64,000 nucleotides of DNA from assembly GCF_003208215.1 (NCBI RefSeq), contig NZ_QKLW01000008.1:62001-126000 (forward strand), given 5' to 3'. The position numbers and the translations under genes are program-made. This document shows, one piece after another, positions 25,528 through 34,258 of the stretch (positions are counted from its first letter, which is position 1; every line of letters starts with the position of its first letter). The notes under the pieces are model-generated. The model saw nothing but the letters and a program-made list of their open reading frames with translations. It was not told the origin of the DNA and did no database searches. The DNA is from Marinomonas alcarazii. GTDB lineage: Bacteria; Pseudomonadota; Gammaproteobacteria; Pseudomonadales; Marinomonadaceae.

Positions 25528-26106
25528 ATGAAAAATCCTTTAGTCGGCCCCATCCTCGAAATTCTTCGACTTCACCCTGATGGTATCAGTGAGTTCGATA
25601 TTCTTAAGGCACTAAAAGAACAATTACCCGAGTTCAGTCAACTCGCTGACGATATGAACCTGCAACTTTTCCGTCAGCATTTTCTCATCATGAACGCCTT
25701 ATATCAGCTACAAAGCAGCTTATGGCAAGAAGAAAACCTCTTACTGAATATTAGCGCATTACGCATTAACCTTCAGAGCACAACGCAAATTCAGCATTCC
25801 ACCAGTACCCATTTAAACGACAGCGTAGACGTAAAGCTAGCAGCCTACTACCTCGATTGGGAAGAATACGAAAAAACCGATGCCGACGCCGTGGTCCAGC
25901 TACTAAATAGTTTCTACAAAGGCATCAGCTTACCGGGCAATAGAGATTCAGCACTCAAAACATTGCAAATAACCACCTCAAATCCCAGCAAGACAGACAT
26001 TAAACAGCAATATAAAAAACTGGCTCAGAAGCATCACCCAGACAGAGGTGGCGACCAAGACGTTTTCATTGGTCTAAGACAAGCCTACGAGTATTTAATG
26101 TTCTAG
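25528..26106 (+). CDS. DnaJ-related protein with C-terminal J domain
   Basis: A 192-residue protein. The N-terminal two-thirds match the DNAJ-related domain type, starting NPLVGPILEILRLHPDGISE and rich in helices. The last 55 residues are a J domain containing the essential HPD tripeptide (KHHPDRGGDQ), so it should stimulate a DnaK-type chaperone. Client specificity is unknown. It carries no membrane segment. It is a single gene with its own start region, followed by mltA after 144 bases on the same strand. Confidence 0.85.
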   Translation: MKNPLVGPILEILRLHPDGISEFDILKALKEQLPEFSQLADDMNLQLFRQHFLIMNALYQLQSSLWQEENLLLNISALRINLQSTTQIQHSTSTHLNDSVDVKLAAYYLDWEEYEKTDADAVVQLLNSFYKGISLPGNRDSALKTLQITTSNPSKTDIKQQYKKLAQKHHPDRGGDQDVFIGLRQAYEYLMF

Positions 26107-26250
26107 ACGACAGCGCATTGGCAAAGTGTAAAACTCTCGTCTAGTGATTGCTTTCGCTTCTATAAAAATTCAAGATGAACCTCGCTCTTTCTGTGCGGTC
26201 AAAACATCACATACAGTTACTTTATCGATTTTTTTATAGAAATAGGGCTT

Positions 26251-27438
26251 ATGATTTTTTCATCTTTTATACGACATTTTTTACCCACCAAAGCATCACA
26301 CCGCTTTCTACTTCGCCCACTTTGCCTTGCTTCTTTCGTGCTCCTTAGCAGCTGTAGCGTCAATGAAATAGACAGCTCCAATGACTTCGAAAACAACGGC
26401 CGTGACACCACTGCGCTTAAGCGGGAAACGCTATATTTAAAAGAAAGCCTACCACCAGGTTTGCCGATGCCGGACGACAGCTTTCAGAGTGGCCTGCAAC
26501 AGCAAATCACCTACTTAAATCGCATCCAAGATAAAACGTTATTATTAGAAAATACCCAAACCAGCGTGGCTGATTTAAGAATCGTTGCCGAAGAAATAAA
26601 CAATTGGCTACAGAACCCAGCTAAGCAACCCCAACTTATTGCCCATCAATTAGCGGGACAAGATCAAAGAGGTAACGTTCAAATAACAGGTTACTATGTG
26701 CCCATTCTGCCGGTCCGACATTTACCTGATGAAGTCTATCGTTACCCGCTTTATCGCAAGCCTGCACAACGAAATGCGGACGGAAAGTACCCTTCTCGTG
26801 AAGAAATAGACTTTGAAAATGCGCTAGCAGGACAAGGGCTGGAAATTGCTTACACCTCAAGCTTGATCGACAATTTTTTCTTGCATGTGCAAGGTTCCGG
26901 CGTGATTGAATATGAGGATGGCGAACAAAAGCTGCTGTCATGGGGCGGTGTAAACGGCCATGCTTACCGCAGTTTAGGTAAAGAACTGATTGAGCGTGGC
27001 GAGATAGATAGAGCTGACATTTCCGCTCAAAGTATTCGTCAGTGGTTAAGCAATAACCCAGATCGCAACCGTGAAATTTTATCGACGAACCCTAGTTATT
27101 TGTTTTTCAGTGAAGGCCCAACGTCGCCCATTGGGGCTGCCAATGTACCTTTAACACCTTTGTATTCCGCCGCCGTCGACCCTAACGTCATTCCACTTGG
27201 CTCCATTTTATTGGCGCAAGTTCCTAAGCTAGACACCTATGGCAACTTAATTGGCCATGAGTTCCGCCTACTACTCGCTCAAGATAAAGGCGGCGCAATT
27301 AAAGGGCCAGGGCATATTGATTGGTATCAGGGCATTGGGGAAGAAGCCCACTTCCACGCAGGCCAGCTGAAGCATTTTGGTAAGGTTTGGTTACTGCTTC
27401 CTAAGAACCCAGCACCCGTAAAGCTCATCGCTCAGTAA
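26251..27438 (+). CDS. mltA: Membrane-bound lytic murein transglycosylase A
   Basis: Outer-membrane lipoprotein that cleaves peptidoglycan with formation of 1,6-anhydro-muropeptides. The 395-residue protein has a signal peptide and lipobox LLSSC with the lipid Cys at 35. The MltA domain includes QITGYYVPILPVR and DNFFLHVQGSGVIEYEDG. The C-terminal 3D domain has the aspartate motif LAQDKGGAIKGPGHIDWYQG. The length is close to the family norm. It converges on tonB with six bases between the stops. Confidence 0.94.
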   Translation: MIFSSFIRHFLPTKASHRFLLRPLCLASFVLLSSCSVNEIDSSNDFENNGRDTTALKRETLYLKESLPPGLPMPDDSFQSGLQQQITYLNRIQDKTLLLENTQTSVADLRIVAEEINNWLQNPAKQPQLIAHQLAGQDQRGNVQITGYYVPILPVRHLPDEVYRYPLYRKPAQRNADGKYPSREEIDFENALAGQGLEIAYTSSLIDNFFLHVQGSGVIEYEDGEQKLLSWGGVNGHAYRSLGKELIERGEIDRADISAQSIRQWLSNNPDRNREILSTNPSYLFFSEGPTSPIGAANVPLTPLYSAAVDPNVIPLGSILLAQVPKLDTYGNLIGHEFRLLLAQDKGGAIKGPGHIDWYQGIGEEAHFHAGQLKHFGKVWLLLPKNPAPVKLIAQ

Positions 27439-27444
27439 CAAAGC

Positions 27445-28383
27445 CTAACGAAGTTCGCTGAGAGTAAAGGACACAGGAAGGTTAATTTTTAGCTCAGTTT
27501 CAGCCATGTCTTTAGAGAAAGCTGGTAGTGGGACTGAGCGTTTAATCATATCCAATACGGCTTTATCAAGACGCTTATGACCTGAGCTTTTTGTAATGAC
27601 CACATTCGACACGGAGCCATCCGCATGAACGACAAAAGATAAGGAAACAACCCCTTCTTCATTACGATGGCGAGATGCTCTTGGATAGCGCTTATTGTTG
27701 GCCAACACTGATGTTAGCTTAGTGAAGTAGCTTGCCGTCGCGCCGGGGTTACCTCCTGTCGTTGCCGAATTAGAGCTACCCGTTGTGGCTTGTTGGTTTG
27801 CTGCAGATGGCGCGGAAACAGGCTTAGACGCTGCTTTTTTTACGACTTGTGCTTCTTTTTTCGGCTCAGGTTTTGGGTCTGGCTTAGGTTCCGGTTTTGG
27901 GTCTGGCTTAGGCTCAGGTTTTGGTTCTGGCTTAGGTTCAGGTTTTGGCTCTGGCTTCACCATTTCAATTGGAGATTCCTGCTTCACAATAACCGGTTCT
28001 GGCTCAGGCTCGACGACAGGTTCAGGTTCAACAACGGGCTCTGGCTCGGGTTCGACGACAGGTTCTGGTTCAACAACAGGCTCTGGTTCAACAACAGGCT
28101 CTGGCTCGACTTCTGGTTCAACTTCCTCTTGAACTTCTTCAATCGGCTCTTCTATTACTTCCTGTTCTTCTATTACTTCTTCAGTCTCTTTGCTTTCTGT
28201 TTGGGCCACAGTGGTTTGTGCTGAAGCGCCGAGGTCGCCAGCCATACCTAAGTCAAACTCAATGCCTTGCGAACCAGCAGACTGACTGCCTTCCGTTGGC
28301 GCATAAAATGCCGCATAAAAAGCCGCTGCGTGGACAGAAACAGCAAGCCCACCCGCAATAATCCAATGCCGCGTGGAAATCAT
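27445..28383 (-). CDS. tonB: TonB family energy transducer with Pro-Glu and Pro-Lys spacer
   Basis: Links the proton-driven ExbB-ExbD motor to outer-membrane receptors. The 312-residue protein has one N-terminal helix (about 7-27), then a Glu-rich region from about 65, a long Pro-Glu-Val repeat (about 88-135), a separate Pro-Lys-Glu repeat (about 142-176), a Ser/Thr/Gly linker and a TonB C-terminal domain (about 220-312) with [18 protein letters not shown]. The acidic-then-basic order of the spacer is visible directly. The start overlaps the exbD stop as ATGA. The DNA of the spacer is built from short repeats, so its length may vary between strains. Confidence 0.92.
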   Translation of the reverse strand: MISTRHWIIAGGLAVSVHAAAFYAAFYAPTEGSQSAGSQGIEFDLGMAGDLGASAQTTVAQTESKETEEVIEEQEVIEEPIEEVQEEVEPEVEPEPVVEPEPVVEPEPVVEPEPEPVVEPEPVVEPEPEPVIVKQESPIEMVKPEPKPEPKPEPKPEPKPDPKPEPKPDPKPEPKKEAQVVKKAASKPVSAPSAANQQATTGSSNSATTGGNPGATASYFTKLTSVLANNKRYPRASRHRNEEGVVSLSFVVHADGSVSNVVITKSSGHKRLDKAVLDMIKRSVPLPAFSKDMAETELKINLPVSFTLSELR

Positions 28384-28811
28384 TCGTTTCCTCGCTCTAG
28401 CTGGGTTGCCAAGCTAACCTTTGTAAGACCGGCTAAACGCACTTGATTAAAAATAGGACGTAGTTTTTCTAACGAAATAGCACCATCGGCTTTAATTTGA
28501 ACCCAAAAAGCGTCTGGGTTCGATGATGAAGCAAAGGCTTGTTCTAGGTAAGCTTGAATGTCATCAACGACAAATAAGACGTCGTCCACATACAAGCTGG
28601 CATCTGCGCCTAAAACGATCTCAACATTGGGATCGGTTGTCGCTCGAGCTTCGTTAATCGATTGAGGAGGAATAACGGCTACAGGGTCTGCTTTTTGGAT
28701 TTGTCCTGCGACCATAAAGAAAACCAACATCAAAAACACCACATTAATCAGCGGCACCATGTTGTCATCGTTGCTGGCGTTTCTCGCGGCGTATTTTTCG
28801 CCTATTTTCAT
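28380..28811 (-). CDS. exbD: ExbD/TolR family protein, second copy, with Asn in the membrane motif
   Basis: A 143-residue single-helix protein with a periplasmic domain, as in ExbD. The transmembrane segment reads [19 protein letters not shown]. The position of the proton-relay Asp of ExbD (PLIDVVF in the neighbouring copy) is Asn, coded AAT. It overlaps the first exbD and tonB by four bases each, so it is part of one operon. It may form mixed complexes with the first ExbD; this is inference. Confidence 0.9.
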   Translation of the reverse strand: MKIGEKYAARNASNDDNMVPLINVVFLMLVFFMVAGQIQKADPVAVIPPQSINEARATTDPNVEIVLGADASLYVDDVLFVVDDIQAYLEQAFASSSNPDAFWVQIKADGAISLEKLRPIFNQVRLAGLTKVSLATQLERGNE

Positions 28812-29233
28812 TTCGACTCCGGCATAGCAAAGGCATTCGCAATAGACACGGTTTTTGCACCATTAAGCTTTAAGCGATCAGCAAGATGCATCAATGTCTG
28901 CAACGTCACACCATCTTCAGCCTTAATAACAAAAACACCTTCGTTATGATCTGTGATGAGTGTTTGAAAAGCGGCCTGATCCGAGAACCTCAGAGCTTGC
29001 CCGTCAACCCAAACTTGATCGTCATTTTGCTTTAACGTCAGCACAAGGTTGTCTGGTTTTTCTTGAGCCGGATCTTGTTGATCACTAGAAACAGACAAAG
29101 GCGTATCGACAAGTCGCCAAGGCACAAAAGTCGAGGTCAGCATGAAAAACAACAACAAGATAAACACCACATCAATCAGTGGCGTCAGGCTAATCGCGTT
29201 CTTACGCTTAGGCTGAGGCAAATTAAGCGGCAT
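28808..29233 (-). CDS. exbD: ExbD/TolR family protein, first copy
   Basis: A 141-residue proton-channel subunit. The single helix at about 15-38 reads ISLTPLIDVVFILLLFFML, with the conserved Asp present, followed by a periplasmic domain. It overlaps exbB at its start by 11 bases and the second exbD at its end by four. With ExbB it should form the motor that energises TonB. Confidence 0.92.
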   Translation of the reverse strand: MPLNLPQPKRKNAISLTPLIDVVFILLLFFMLTSTFVPWRLVDTPLSVSSDQQDPAQEKPDNLVLTLKQNDDQVWVDGQALRFSDQAAFQTLITDHNEGVFVIKAEDGVTLQTLMHLADRLKLNGAKTVSIANAFAMPESK

Positions 29234-29900
29234 GCAATAACTCTTCGTCAGCCTTTTCTACTAATTCTTTTGTTTGTTTACTGGTAAATACTTGCGTAAC
29301 AGCATCATTCATATTGTGAGCAATACGCTCGACCTTGCGCTCTAGCCAGCTTTGCAATGTCACAACTGGAATCGCCACTGCCAAACCAACCGCTGTCGTG
29401 AGCAAGGCCTGCCAAATACCGCCAGATAAAACAGAAGGGTCAACTTGATTACCCGCACCTTCCATCTGTTGGAAAGCGGTAATCATCCCCAATACCGTAC
29501 CGAGCAAACCTAGTAATGGGCTCAAGGTAGCAATAATTTCCAATGGACGAAGATAAGAGCGCAGCTGGTTTAGTTGATTCATCGCACGACGCTCTACTTC
29601 TTCACGAATCAACTCCGCTTGAGTACTCGTCTCTAATAGCACGCGCATCGTATAAGCCACTAATGAATCTATTGGACGTTTTTCATCTAGCTTTTCGAGT
29701 GCCTCTTCACAATTGCCTGCACGCCAATCGTTTAAGGCAAGATTACTGGTTTTAAGACTTTCTGCACGCAAGGAAGACAACTGCCACAACTTCAGTAGGA
29801 CAATGGTTAGAGCAACGACAGAAAAAACCATCAATATCCATACTACAGGTCCACCGACCTGTAAAAAGTCGATTATTTTCTGTTGAACTGAATCTTCCAC
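29223..29900 (-). CDS. exbB: ExbB/TolQ/MotA family proton channel protein
   Basis: Inner-membrane motor subunit of 225 residues with three helices (about 12-35, 115-140 and 160-180). It shows the family blocks IATLSPLLGLLGTVLGMITA and ALLTTAVGLAVAIPVV. A longer frame to a GTG at 29954 exists, but the GTG at 29900 is preceded by GGAGAG and starts where family similarity begins (EDSVQQKIIDFLQ). It is the first gene of exbB-exbD-exbD-tonB. The gap upstream to corA carries no gene. Confidence 0.92.
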   Translation of the reverse strand: MEDSVQQKIIDFLQVGGPVVWILMVFSVVALTIVLLKLWQLSSLRAESLKTSNLALNDWRAGNCEEALEKLDEKRPIDSLVAYTMRVLLETSTQAELIREEVERRAMNQLNQLRSYLRPLEIIATLSPLLGLLGTVLGMITAFQQMEGAGNQVDPSVLSGGIWQALLTTAVGLAVAIPVVTLQSWLERKVERIAHNMNDAVTQVFTSKQTKELVEKADEELLHAA

Positions 29901-30047
29901 GATACTCTCCAATGAATAAAAAACACCAAACAAATGGTAGTCATTCTCAACCACGTTTTCAATAAGTAATTACTGAAATAAGAAGATAGACAGATTAGAG
30001 CAGTCCTAGTAACCGGAAAATACGTATGAGAATGAGGCAGGAGCACA

Positions 30048-30079
30048 GCATGATCAAATAGTTTTCTATTAAATCATGC
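30048..30079 (-). terminator. Hairpin downstream of corA
   Basis: A near-perfect 32-base palindrome with outer arms GCATGAT and ATCATGC and inner arms AAATAG and CTATT around four T. It lies 30 bases after the corA stop on the minus strand. There is no T-run, so termination is only inferred. Confidence 0.4.
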
Positions 30080-30108
30080 CATGTTATAGCGGTAAAATAT
30101 CAACGGGC

Positions 30109-31062
30109 CTATAACCAACCACGGTGTTTAAAGTACCAATAAGGCGCAAACGCAGAAAACACCATTAAACCTAGTGCCGCCGGATAGCCGTAATCAAACC
30201 CCAGCTCTGGCATTATTTCAAAGTTCATCCCATAGATACTGGCAACCAAGGTTGGCGGTAAAAACACCACAGAGGCAATGGAGAAAATTTTAATAATTTT
30301 ATTCTGCTCGATGTTAATAAAGCCCTGAGTCGAATCCATCAAGAAGTTAATTTTGTCGAACAAAAAGGTGGTATGAGACATCAAGGTTTCAACGTCACGC
30401 ATTACCTCGCGTAGCGTTTCCGAGTACTCTTGTTTGTTGGGCAAATGACGCAACAAGAAGGAAATATTACGCTGTGTATCCATCAAACAAAGGCGGATTT
30501 TTCCATTACTGTCTTCTTGGCGAGCTAATTTTTCGATGATGGTATCCAGCTCGGTTTCATCATCTTCTAACACGAGATGACTCACCTCTTCTAACTGGCG
30601 ATGAGAGTCCTCTAGGGTATCGGCATGATTCTCTACTTTGTTTTCCAGCAGGGTCACCAGCAAATGCGCTGGAGAATCAACCAAAATGTGCCCTCGGCGA
30701 GCACGCATGCGCAGCAATCTAAAATCGGCTAATTCTGTTTCACGGATGGTGATCAGCCTGTCTTGTTGCAAGATACAAGCAACCGTGGCGGTTTTATGGC
30801 GCCCTTCTGTTTGATTTAAAAACAATGAGTGAACGTGGATGCCTGCTTGGTCAACGAAACAACGAGCGGACGCTTCGATCTCTTCCACATCATCCGATTC
30901 AGGAAGATCGGTTCTTAGCAACGCTTTAAGCAGTAAACGCTCATCGTCATCGGGTTCTGCGGCATCAATCCAGTTCGCTTCTTTTTGAAGGGTGGCAAAA
31001 TTCTCATCGTCTTTGGAAATTTCTTGAATCAACCCATTGCGGATTTTGAAAAATCTTAACAT
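30109..31062 (-). CDS. corA: CorA-type divalent cation transporter
   Basis: Inner-membrane transporter, probably for magnesium or another divalent cation. The 317-residue protein has a long soluble N-terminal part with coiled-coil-like helices and two C-terminal helices (about 258-280 and 290-310). The signature YGMNFE, the GMN selectivity motif, lies between them. The ATG is preceded by GAGGAAG. The substrate may be Mg, Co or Zn, which the sequence does not decide. Single gene. Confidence 0.93.
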   Translation of the reverse strand: MLRFFKIRNGLIQEISKDDENFATLQKEANWIDAAEPDDDERLLLKALLRTDLPESDDVEEIEASARCFVDQAGIHVHSLFLNQTEGRHKTATVACILQQDRLITIRETELADFRLLRMRARRGHILVDSPAHLLVTLLENKVENHADTLEDSHRQLEEVSHLVLEDDETELDTIIEKLARQEDSNGKIRLCLMDTQRNISFLLRHLPNKQEYSETLREVMRDVETLMSHTTFLFDKINFLMDSTQGFINIEQNKIIKIFSIASVVFLPPTLVASIYGMNFEIMPELGFDYGYPAALGLMVFSAFAPYWYFKHRGWL

Positions 31063-31269
31063 GCTACTTCCTCGATATGCTCGGCACCTTATTTCAGCCT
31101 AATCACGTAATTTGGCACGGCTCGCAACCTATAGAATAAACGCTGGAGATGTGTGTTTTATGACGTTGAAATAGGTTTGTGTGGTTGCAAGAATAAGTAT
31201 TGTATCTCACGTCTGAGAGAAACAGCAGGGCAAAGAGTCATTAATAAGTTCAACAAATGCTCAATAAAG

Positions 31270-31297
31270 TCCCGCTCGATAGTAATATTGAGCGGGA
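31270..31297 (-). terminator. Terminator after the DUF305 gene
   Basis: TCCCGCTC at 31270-31277 and GAGCGGGA at 31290-31297 pair across a 12-base loop. On the minus strand this stem lies 35 bases after the DUF305 stop and is followed by a short T-rich stretch. Confidence 0.6.
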
Positions 31298-31331
31298 ATT
31301 TATTGTGAGTGCTTATCGACAACAGAAGTAC

Positions 31332-31967
31332 TTAGTACTGCTGCATGAAGGCAATTTCACGGTTTTGATCACGAATAACCGCTTGCGCCATTTTTATAAG
31401 CGCTGGATCACGACTAAACTCTAAAAGCACTTTTGCCATGGCTACAGCCGCTTCATGATGCGGAATCATACCTGCCACAAAGTCACGATTCACATCACCA
31501 CTTGCAAGAAGCTGATGCATATCCGCCATCATTTTTGCATTAATAGCAGCATACGCGGCTTTAATTTGCTCAGCGTCAGCGGATGGTCTCGCTTCCCCAT
31601 AACTTGCAAGCCAATCTCGCATAAACATAATCTCGCTCGATTGCGCCGCTACAATATCGACCGCCAAAGGCTTCAATTTGTCAGAAACATCCGCAGATGC
31701 AAGCAACTGCGTCGCCATATCAATTGCACCTTGATGATGAGGAATCATGCCGACAACAAAGTCGTAATCAACATCACCAGTCAGTTCCGTTGCATGCATA
31801 TCCTTCATCATTTTCTGGTTGCCTTGCATAAACTGAGAAGCATGCTCCGAATGATCCATTTGATGATGATCCATATCGTCCGTTAATGACGAAGTAACGC
31901 AGCCAGCAATCGCCGAACTCATGATTAGAATGGCAGCAGCAGAAAAATATTTTTTAAAAAGTGTCAT
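31332..31967 (-). CDS. DUF305 lipoprotein with two tandem copies of the motif
   Basis: Exported 211-residue protein with a lipobox AIAGC (lipid Cys 23) and a His/Met-rich start (MDHHQMDHSEH). It has two DUF305 halves, one with GMIPHHQGAIDMA and one with GMIPHHEAAVAMA, so it arose by internal duplication. DUF305 proteins such as CopM of cyanobacteria bind copper; the His and Met content here fits a periplasmic copper role, which is inference. It lies 105 bases downstream of a membrane protein gene with His/Cys motifs. Confidence 0.87.
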   Translation of the reverse strand: MTLFKKYFSAAAILIMSSAIAGCVTSSLTDDMDHHQMDHSEHASQFMQGNQKMMKDMHATELTGDVDYDFVVGMIPHHQGAIDMATQLLASADVSDKLKPLAVDIVAAQSSEIMFMRDWLASYGEARPSADAEQIKAAYAAINAKMMADMHQLLASGDVNRDFVAGMIPHHEAAVAMAKVLLEFSRDPALIKMAQAVIRDQNREIAFMQQY

Positions 31968-32072
31968 AGTTATATCTCACGTTATTAATTACTTATAAAC
32001 AGCTCAGACGTTATTCAGCATTATGAATAACACTAAGACCATCAGTGATATTGGATGCTGTTAAATAGACAG

Positions 32073-32459
32073 CTAGTTGGCAATTAACGTAGACAAACGG
32101 GGAGGAGGAGTGACAAGCTCTAAGAAATTATGTCGCCATTTTTCAATCAACGACAAGGCAGGCCAATAAATAACCGCAATGGCCAAAAGTAACAACAGAG
32201 GAGGCAAAACAGCCAAAGCACAATGATCAACACAATCAGAGTAACCCATGTCTTTAGCATGATCATGCGAGGCAGAAGCAAGGTTCACATCAGACATTAC
32301 AGCCTTAGACAATGACGCCATGTCCTGATGTACCGTGTGTGAAGCACTTGTATAGGAAAAGGATGCATAAGACGTCACCTGTGTTGAAGCGGATAAAAAC
32401 AGCCACAACCCAGCCAAACAACACATCATAATCCAAACGATTCGCGGTACGTTCAACAC
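32073..32459 (-). CDS. Small membrane protein with His/Cys motif, partner of the DUF305 gene
   Basis: A 128-residue protein that I do not recognise. It has two hydrophobic segments (about 8-25 and 84-102), an exported loop containing SHDHAKDMGYSDCVDHCA, and a C-terminal PPPRL sequence. His and Cys clusters in a loop between helices, beside a DUF305 gene, suggest metal handling. The start is uncertain: a GTG at 32457-32459 gives the full length, and an ATG ten codons later would still keep the first helix. Confidence 0.6.
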   Translation of the reverse strand: MLNVPRIVWIMMCCLAGLWLFLSASTQVTSYASFSYTSASHTVHQDMASLSKAVMSDVNLASASHDHAKDMGYSDCVDHCALAVLPPLLLLLAIAVIYWPALSLIEKWRHNFLELVTPPPRLSTLIAN

Positions 32460-32533
32460 ATCATCAGACCTATCAAAAACATCTAAGCAGCATACTCCTC
32501 AAATTCGAAATCGACAAACATTACTAAGGTGAA

Positions 32534-32686
32534 TTACTCCCCTTGAACACGACTCTTTTTGACGGCCTCTACTTTTGAGAAAACACTCAACTCTTTGATC
32601 AAAGTGAATAGATTGCCTTTACCCACTTCTGCTTCGAATCCGTCTTGCATGATACCAAGGTCTTTGCGTAAACATGCGAAAAGACC
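32534..32686 (-). pseudogene. Possible gene remnant
   Basis: On the minus strand an open stretch of about 50 codons begins directly after a TAA and ends at a TAA at 32534. It has protein-like composition (LRKDLGIMQDGFEAEVGKGN and a Lys/Val-rich end), but only an internal ATG and no ribosome-binding site. It may be the 3' end of a decayed gene, or chance. The rest of 32460-32822 shows no gene. Confidence 0.25.
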
Positions 32687-32822
32687 TTAGTTTTCAGTGT
32701 GTTTTACGAATGAACAATAAATCGATAGGCAACATACGACATCACAACCTCTCAAAACCAACCTAAACCATAGTTATAGATTAGCGAAGAAAAACTAAAA
32801 AAGATTGGACGATATTGCGGTA

Positions 32823-34157
32823 TTAGGCCTTACTCAGCTTTTTCTCAACCTGCTCAAGCGCTCTGAGATACATGTACCAAGCACAAACACCGGCAAGAAC
32901 ATTGCTGATCAAGACGCCGAAGAACAGCCCTTTAAGCCCAGCGATTTCCGACCCAACCCACAAACAAGGCAAGAAGAAAGCAAACAAGCGCAATGCCGAG
33001 ATTGTTAGAGCAGTGTAGGACTTACCTAAGGCGTTAGAGATAGACACCATCAACATACAGATGCCGAGTAGACCTAAACTCACCGGCACTATCATCAAAT
33101 GCCAATGCAAGATCGTCGAGACTTCTTCGTCGCTGGTCATCAGATTTGCCAAAATACCAGAGACAAGAAAAGTAATCACAGCGATCACCAACTGAAGCGA
33201 CAATACAAAACGACAAGCTAAACGCACGACGTAACGCACATCGTTTAGACGGCCTGCACCTAACAAACGCCCTACCATGGGTGGCATAGACATAGTCAAC
33301 GCCAACACCGCCACGATAGAAAAAAATTCAAAGCGCGAGCCTAGTGCCCAAGACGCTACCGCTGCCGTACCAAACCCAGCAATCAGCTTAGTCGCCAACA
33401 TAGAAGAAACCGGAGGCAACAATTGGCTAACCATCGCAGGTCCCATAATATGACCAATCGACGCCAAGCTTTTGCCTATATGAAGATCTTGCCAATCAAA
33501 AGTGAGCCAATGTTTGCGCGCCACTTGCGGCGCAACAATCAAAGTACCTATAGCAAACGCCACTGTGGTTGCCATCGCGGCGCCATTCAAACCAAGATCA
33601 AAAGTGAAGATAAAGATGGGATCCAGCACCAAGTTAAGCACGCTGGTCACAATCATCATAATCCCTGGCAATAAGGTATTACCGTTGGAACGACAAATGC
33701 TGTAATAAAAATAGATCAACGCCCCCACCCATGCACTGAGCAGCCAATGAGGCCAGTAAGAATCAATAACAGGGTAAACAGAGTCTGGCGCACTCAATAG
33801 CGCCAAAATAGGATGACGTAGCAGCCAAATAATCACACTAAAGAAAGCAATCCCTATGCTTCCCATCATGAGCACCAAACCGCCTAATTGCTTGGCATAA
33901 CGCTTGTCACCTGCGCCTAAAGCACGAGAAATAATGGCCGTCGTCGCAATGCCTAAGCCCACTTGCAAACCAATCACAATCATCTGGATCGGCAAGGTAA
34001 AACCCTGCGCCGCTAAAGGTAAAATACCCAATTGTCCGATAAAAGCACTGTCCACCAGCTGGAAACTCATTAACGACAAAACGCCAAACAACATTGGCCA
34101 TGTCATGGAAAAGAGCTGTTTAGCTAAGGAATCAGAGGAGGATACTTGGGAGGACAT
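32823..34157 (-). CDS. MATE family efflux transporter
   Basis: Inner-membrane Na+- or H+-coupled exporter of 444 residues with about 12 hydrophobic segments in two halves. It shows MATE blocks such as SLMSFQLVDSAFIGQLGILP and PIQMIVIGLQVGLGIATT. A soluble tail of about 15 residues ends the protein. Substrate unknown; drugs or metabolites are usual for the family. It follows the MFS exporter on the same strand with a 100-base gap that contains a GGCTCA/TGAGCC hairpin close to its start. Confidence 0.9.
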   Translation of the reverse strand: MSSQVSSSDSLAKQLFSMTWPMLFGVLSLMSFQLVDSAFIGQLGILPLAAQGFTLPIQMIVIGLQVGLGIATTAIISRALGAGDKRYAKQLGGLVLMMGSIGIAFFSVIIWLLRHPILALLSAPDSVYPVIDSYWPHWLLSAWVGALIYFYYSICRSNGNTLLPGIMMIVTSVLNLVLDPIFIFTFDLGLNGAAMATTVAFAIGTLIVAPQVARKHWLTFDWQDLHIGKSLASIGHIMGPAMVSQLLPPVSSMLATKLIAGFGTAAVASWALGSRFEFFSIVAVLALTMSMPPMVGRLLGAGRLNDVRYVVRLACRFVLSLQLVIAVITFLVSGILANLMTSDEEVSTILHWHLMIVPVSLGLLGICMLMVSISNALGKSYTALTISALRLFAFFLPCLWVGSEIAGLKGLFFGVLISNVLAGVCAWYMYLRALEQVEKKLSKA

Positions 34158-34258
34158 AGATGTGGCTCATACTAAAAAACTGAGCCTATATTCTAACCTA
34201 CTTTACGGACAACTGGATGACACTCGTCTTCAGCAAATACACTATGCGATGAAAAGTC

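Noticed and set aside
27860..28130. Array of short DNA repeats that might suggest a CRISPR or minisatellite
   Set aside because: The repeats are in phase with the tonB codons and encode its spacer; there are no unique spacers between constant repeats.
27785..28224. Plus-strand open frames rich in Gly-Ser or Trp-Leu-Arg repeats
   Set aside because: They are antisense shadows of the tonB Pro-Glu/Pro-Lys codon repeats; no ribosome-binding site and no independent support.
29901..29954. Longer ExbB starting at an upstream GTG
   Set aside because: The added residues do not resemble ExbB; the GTG at 29900 has a strong ribosome-binding site.
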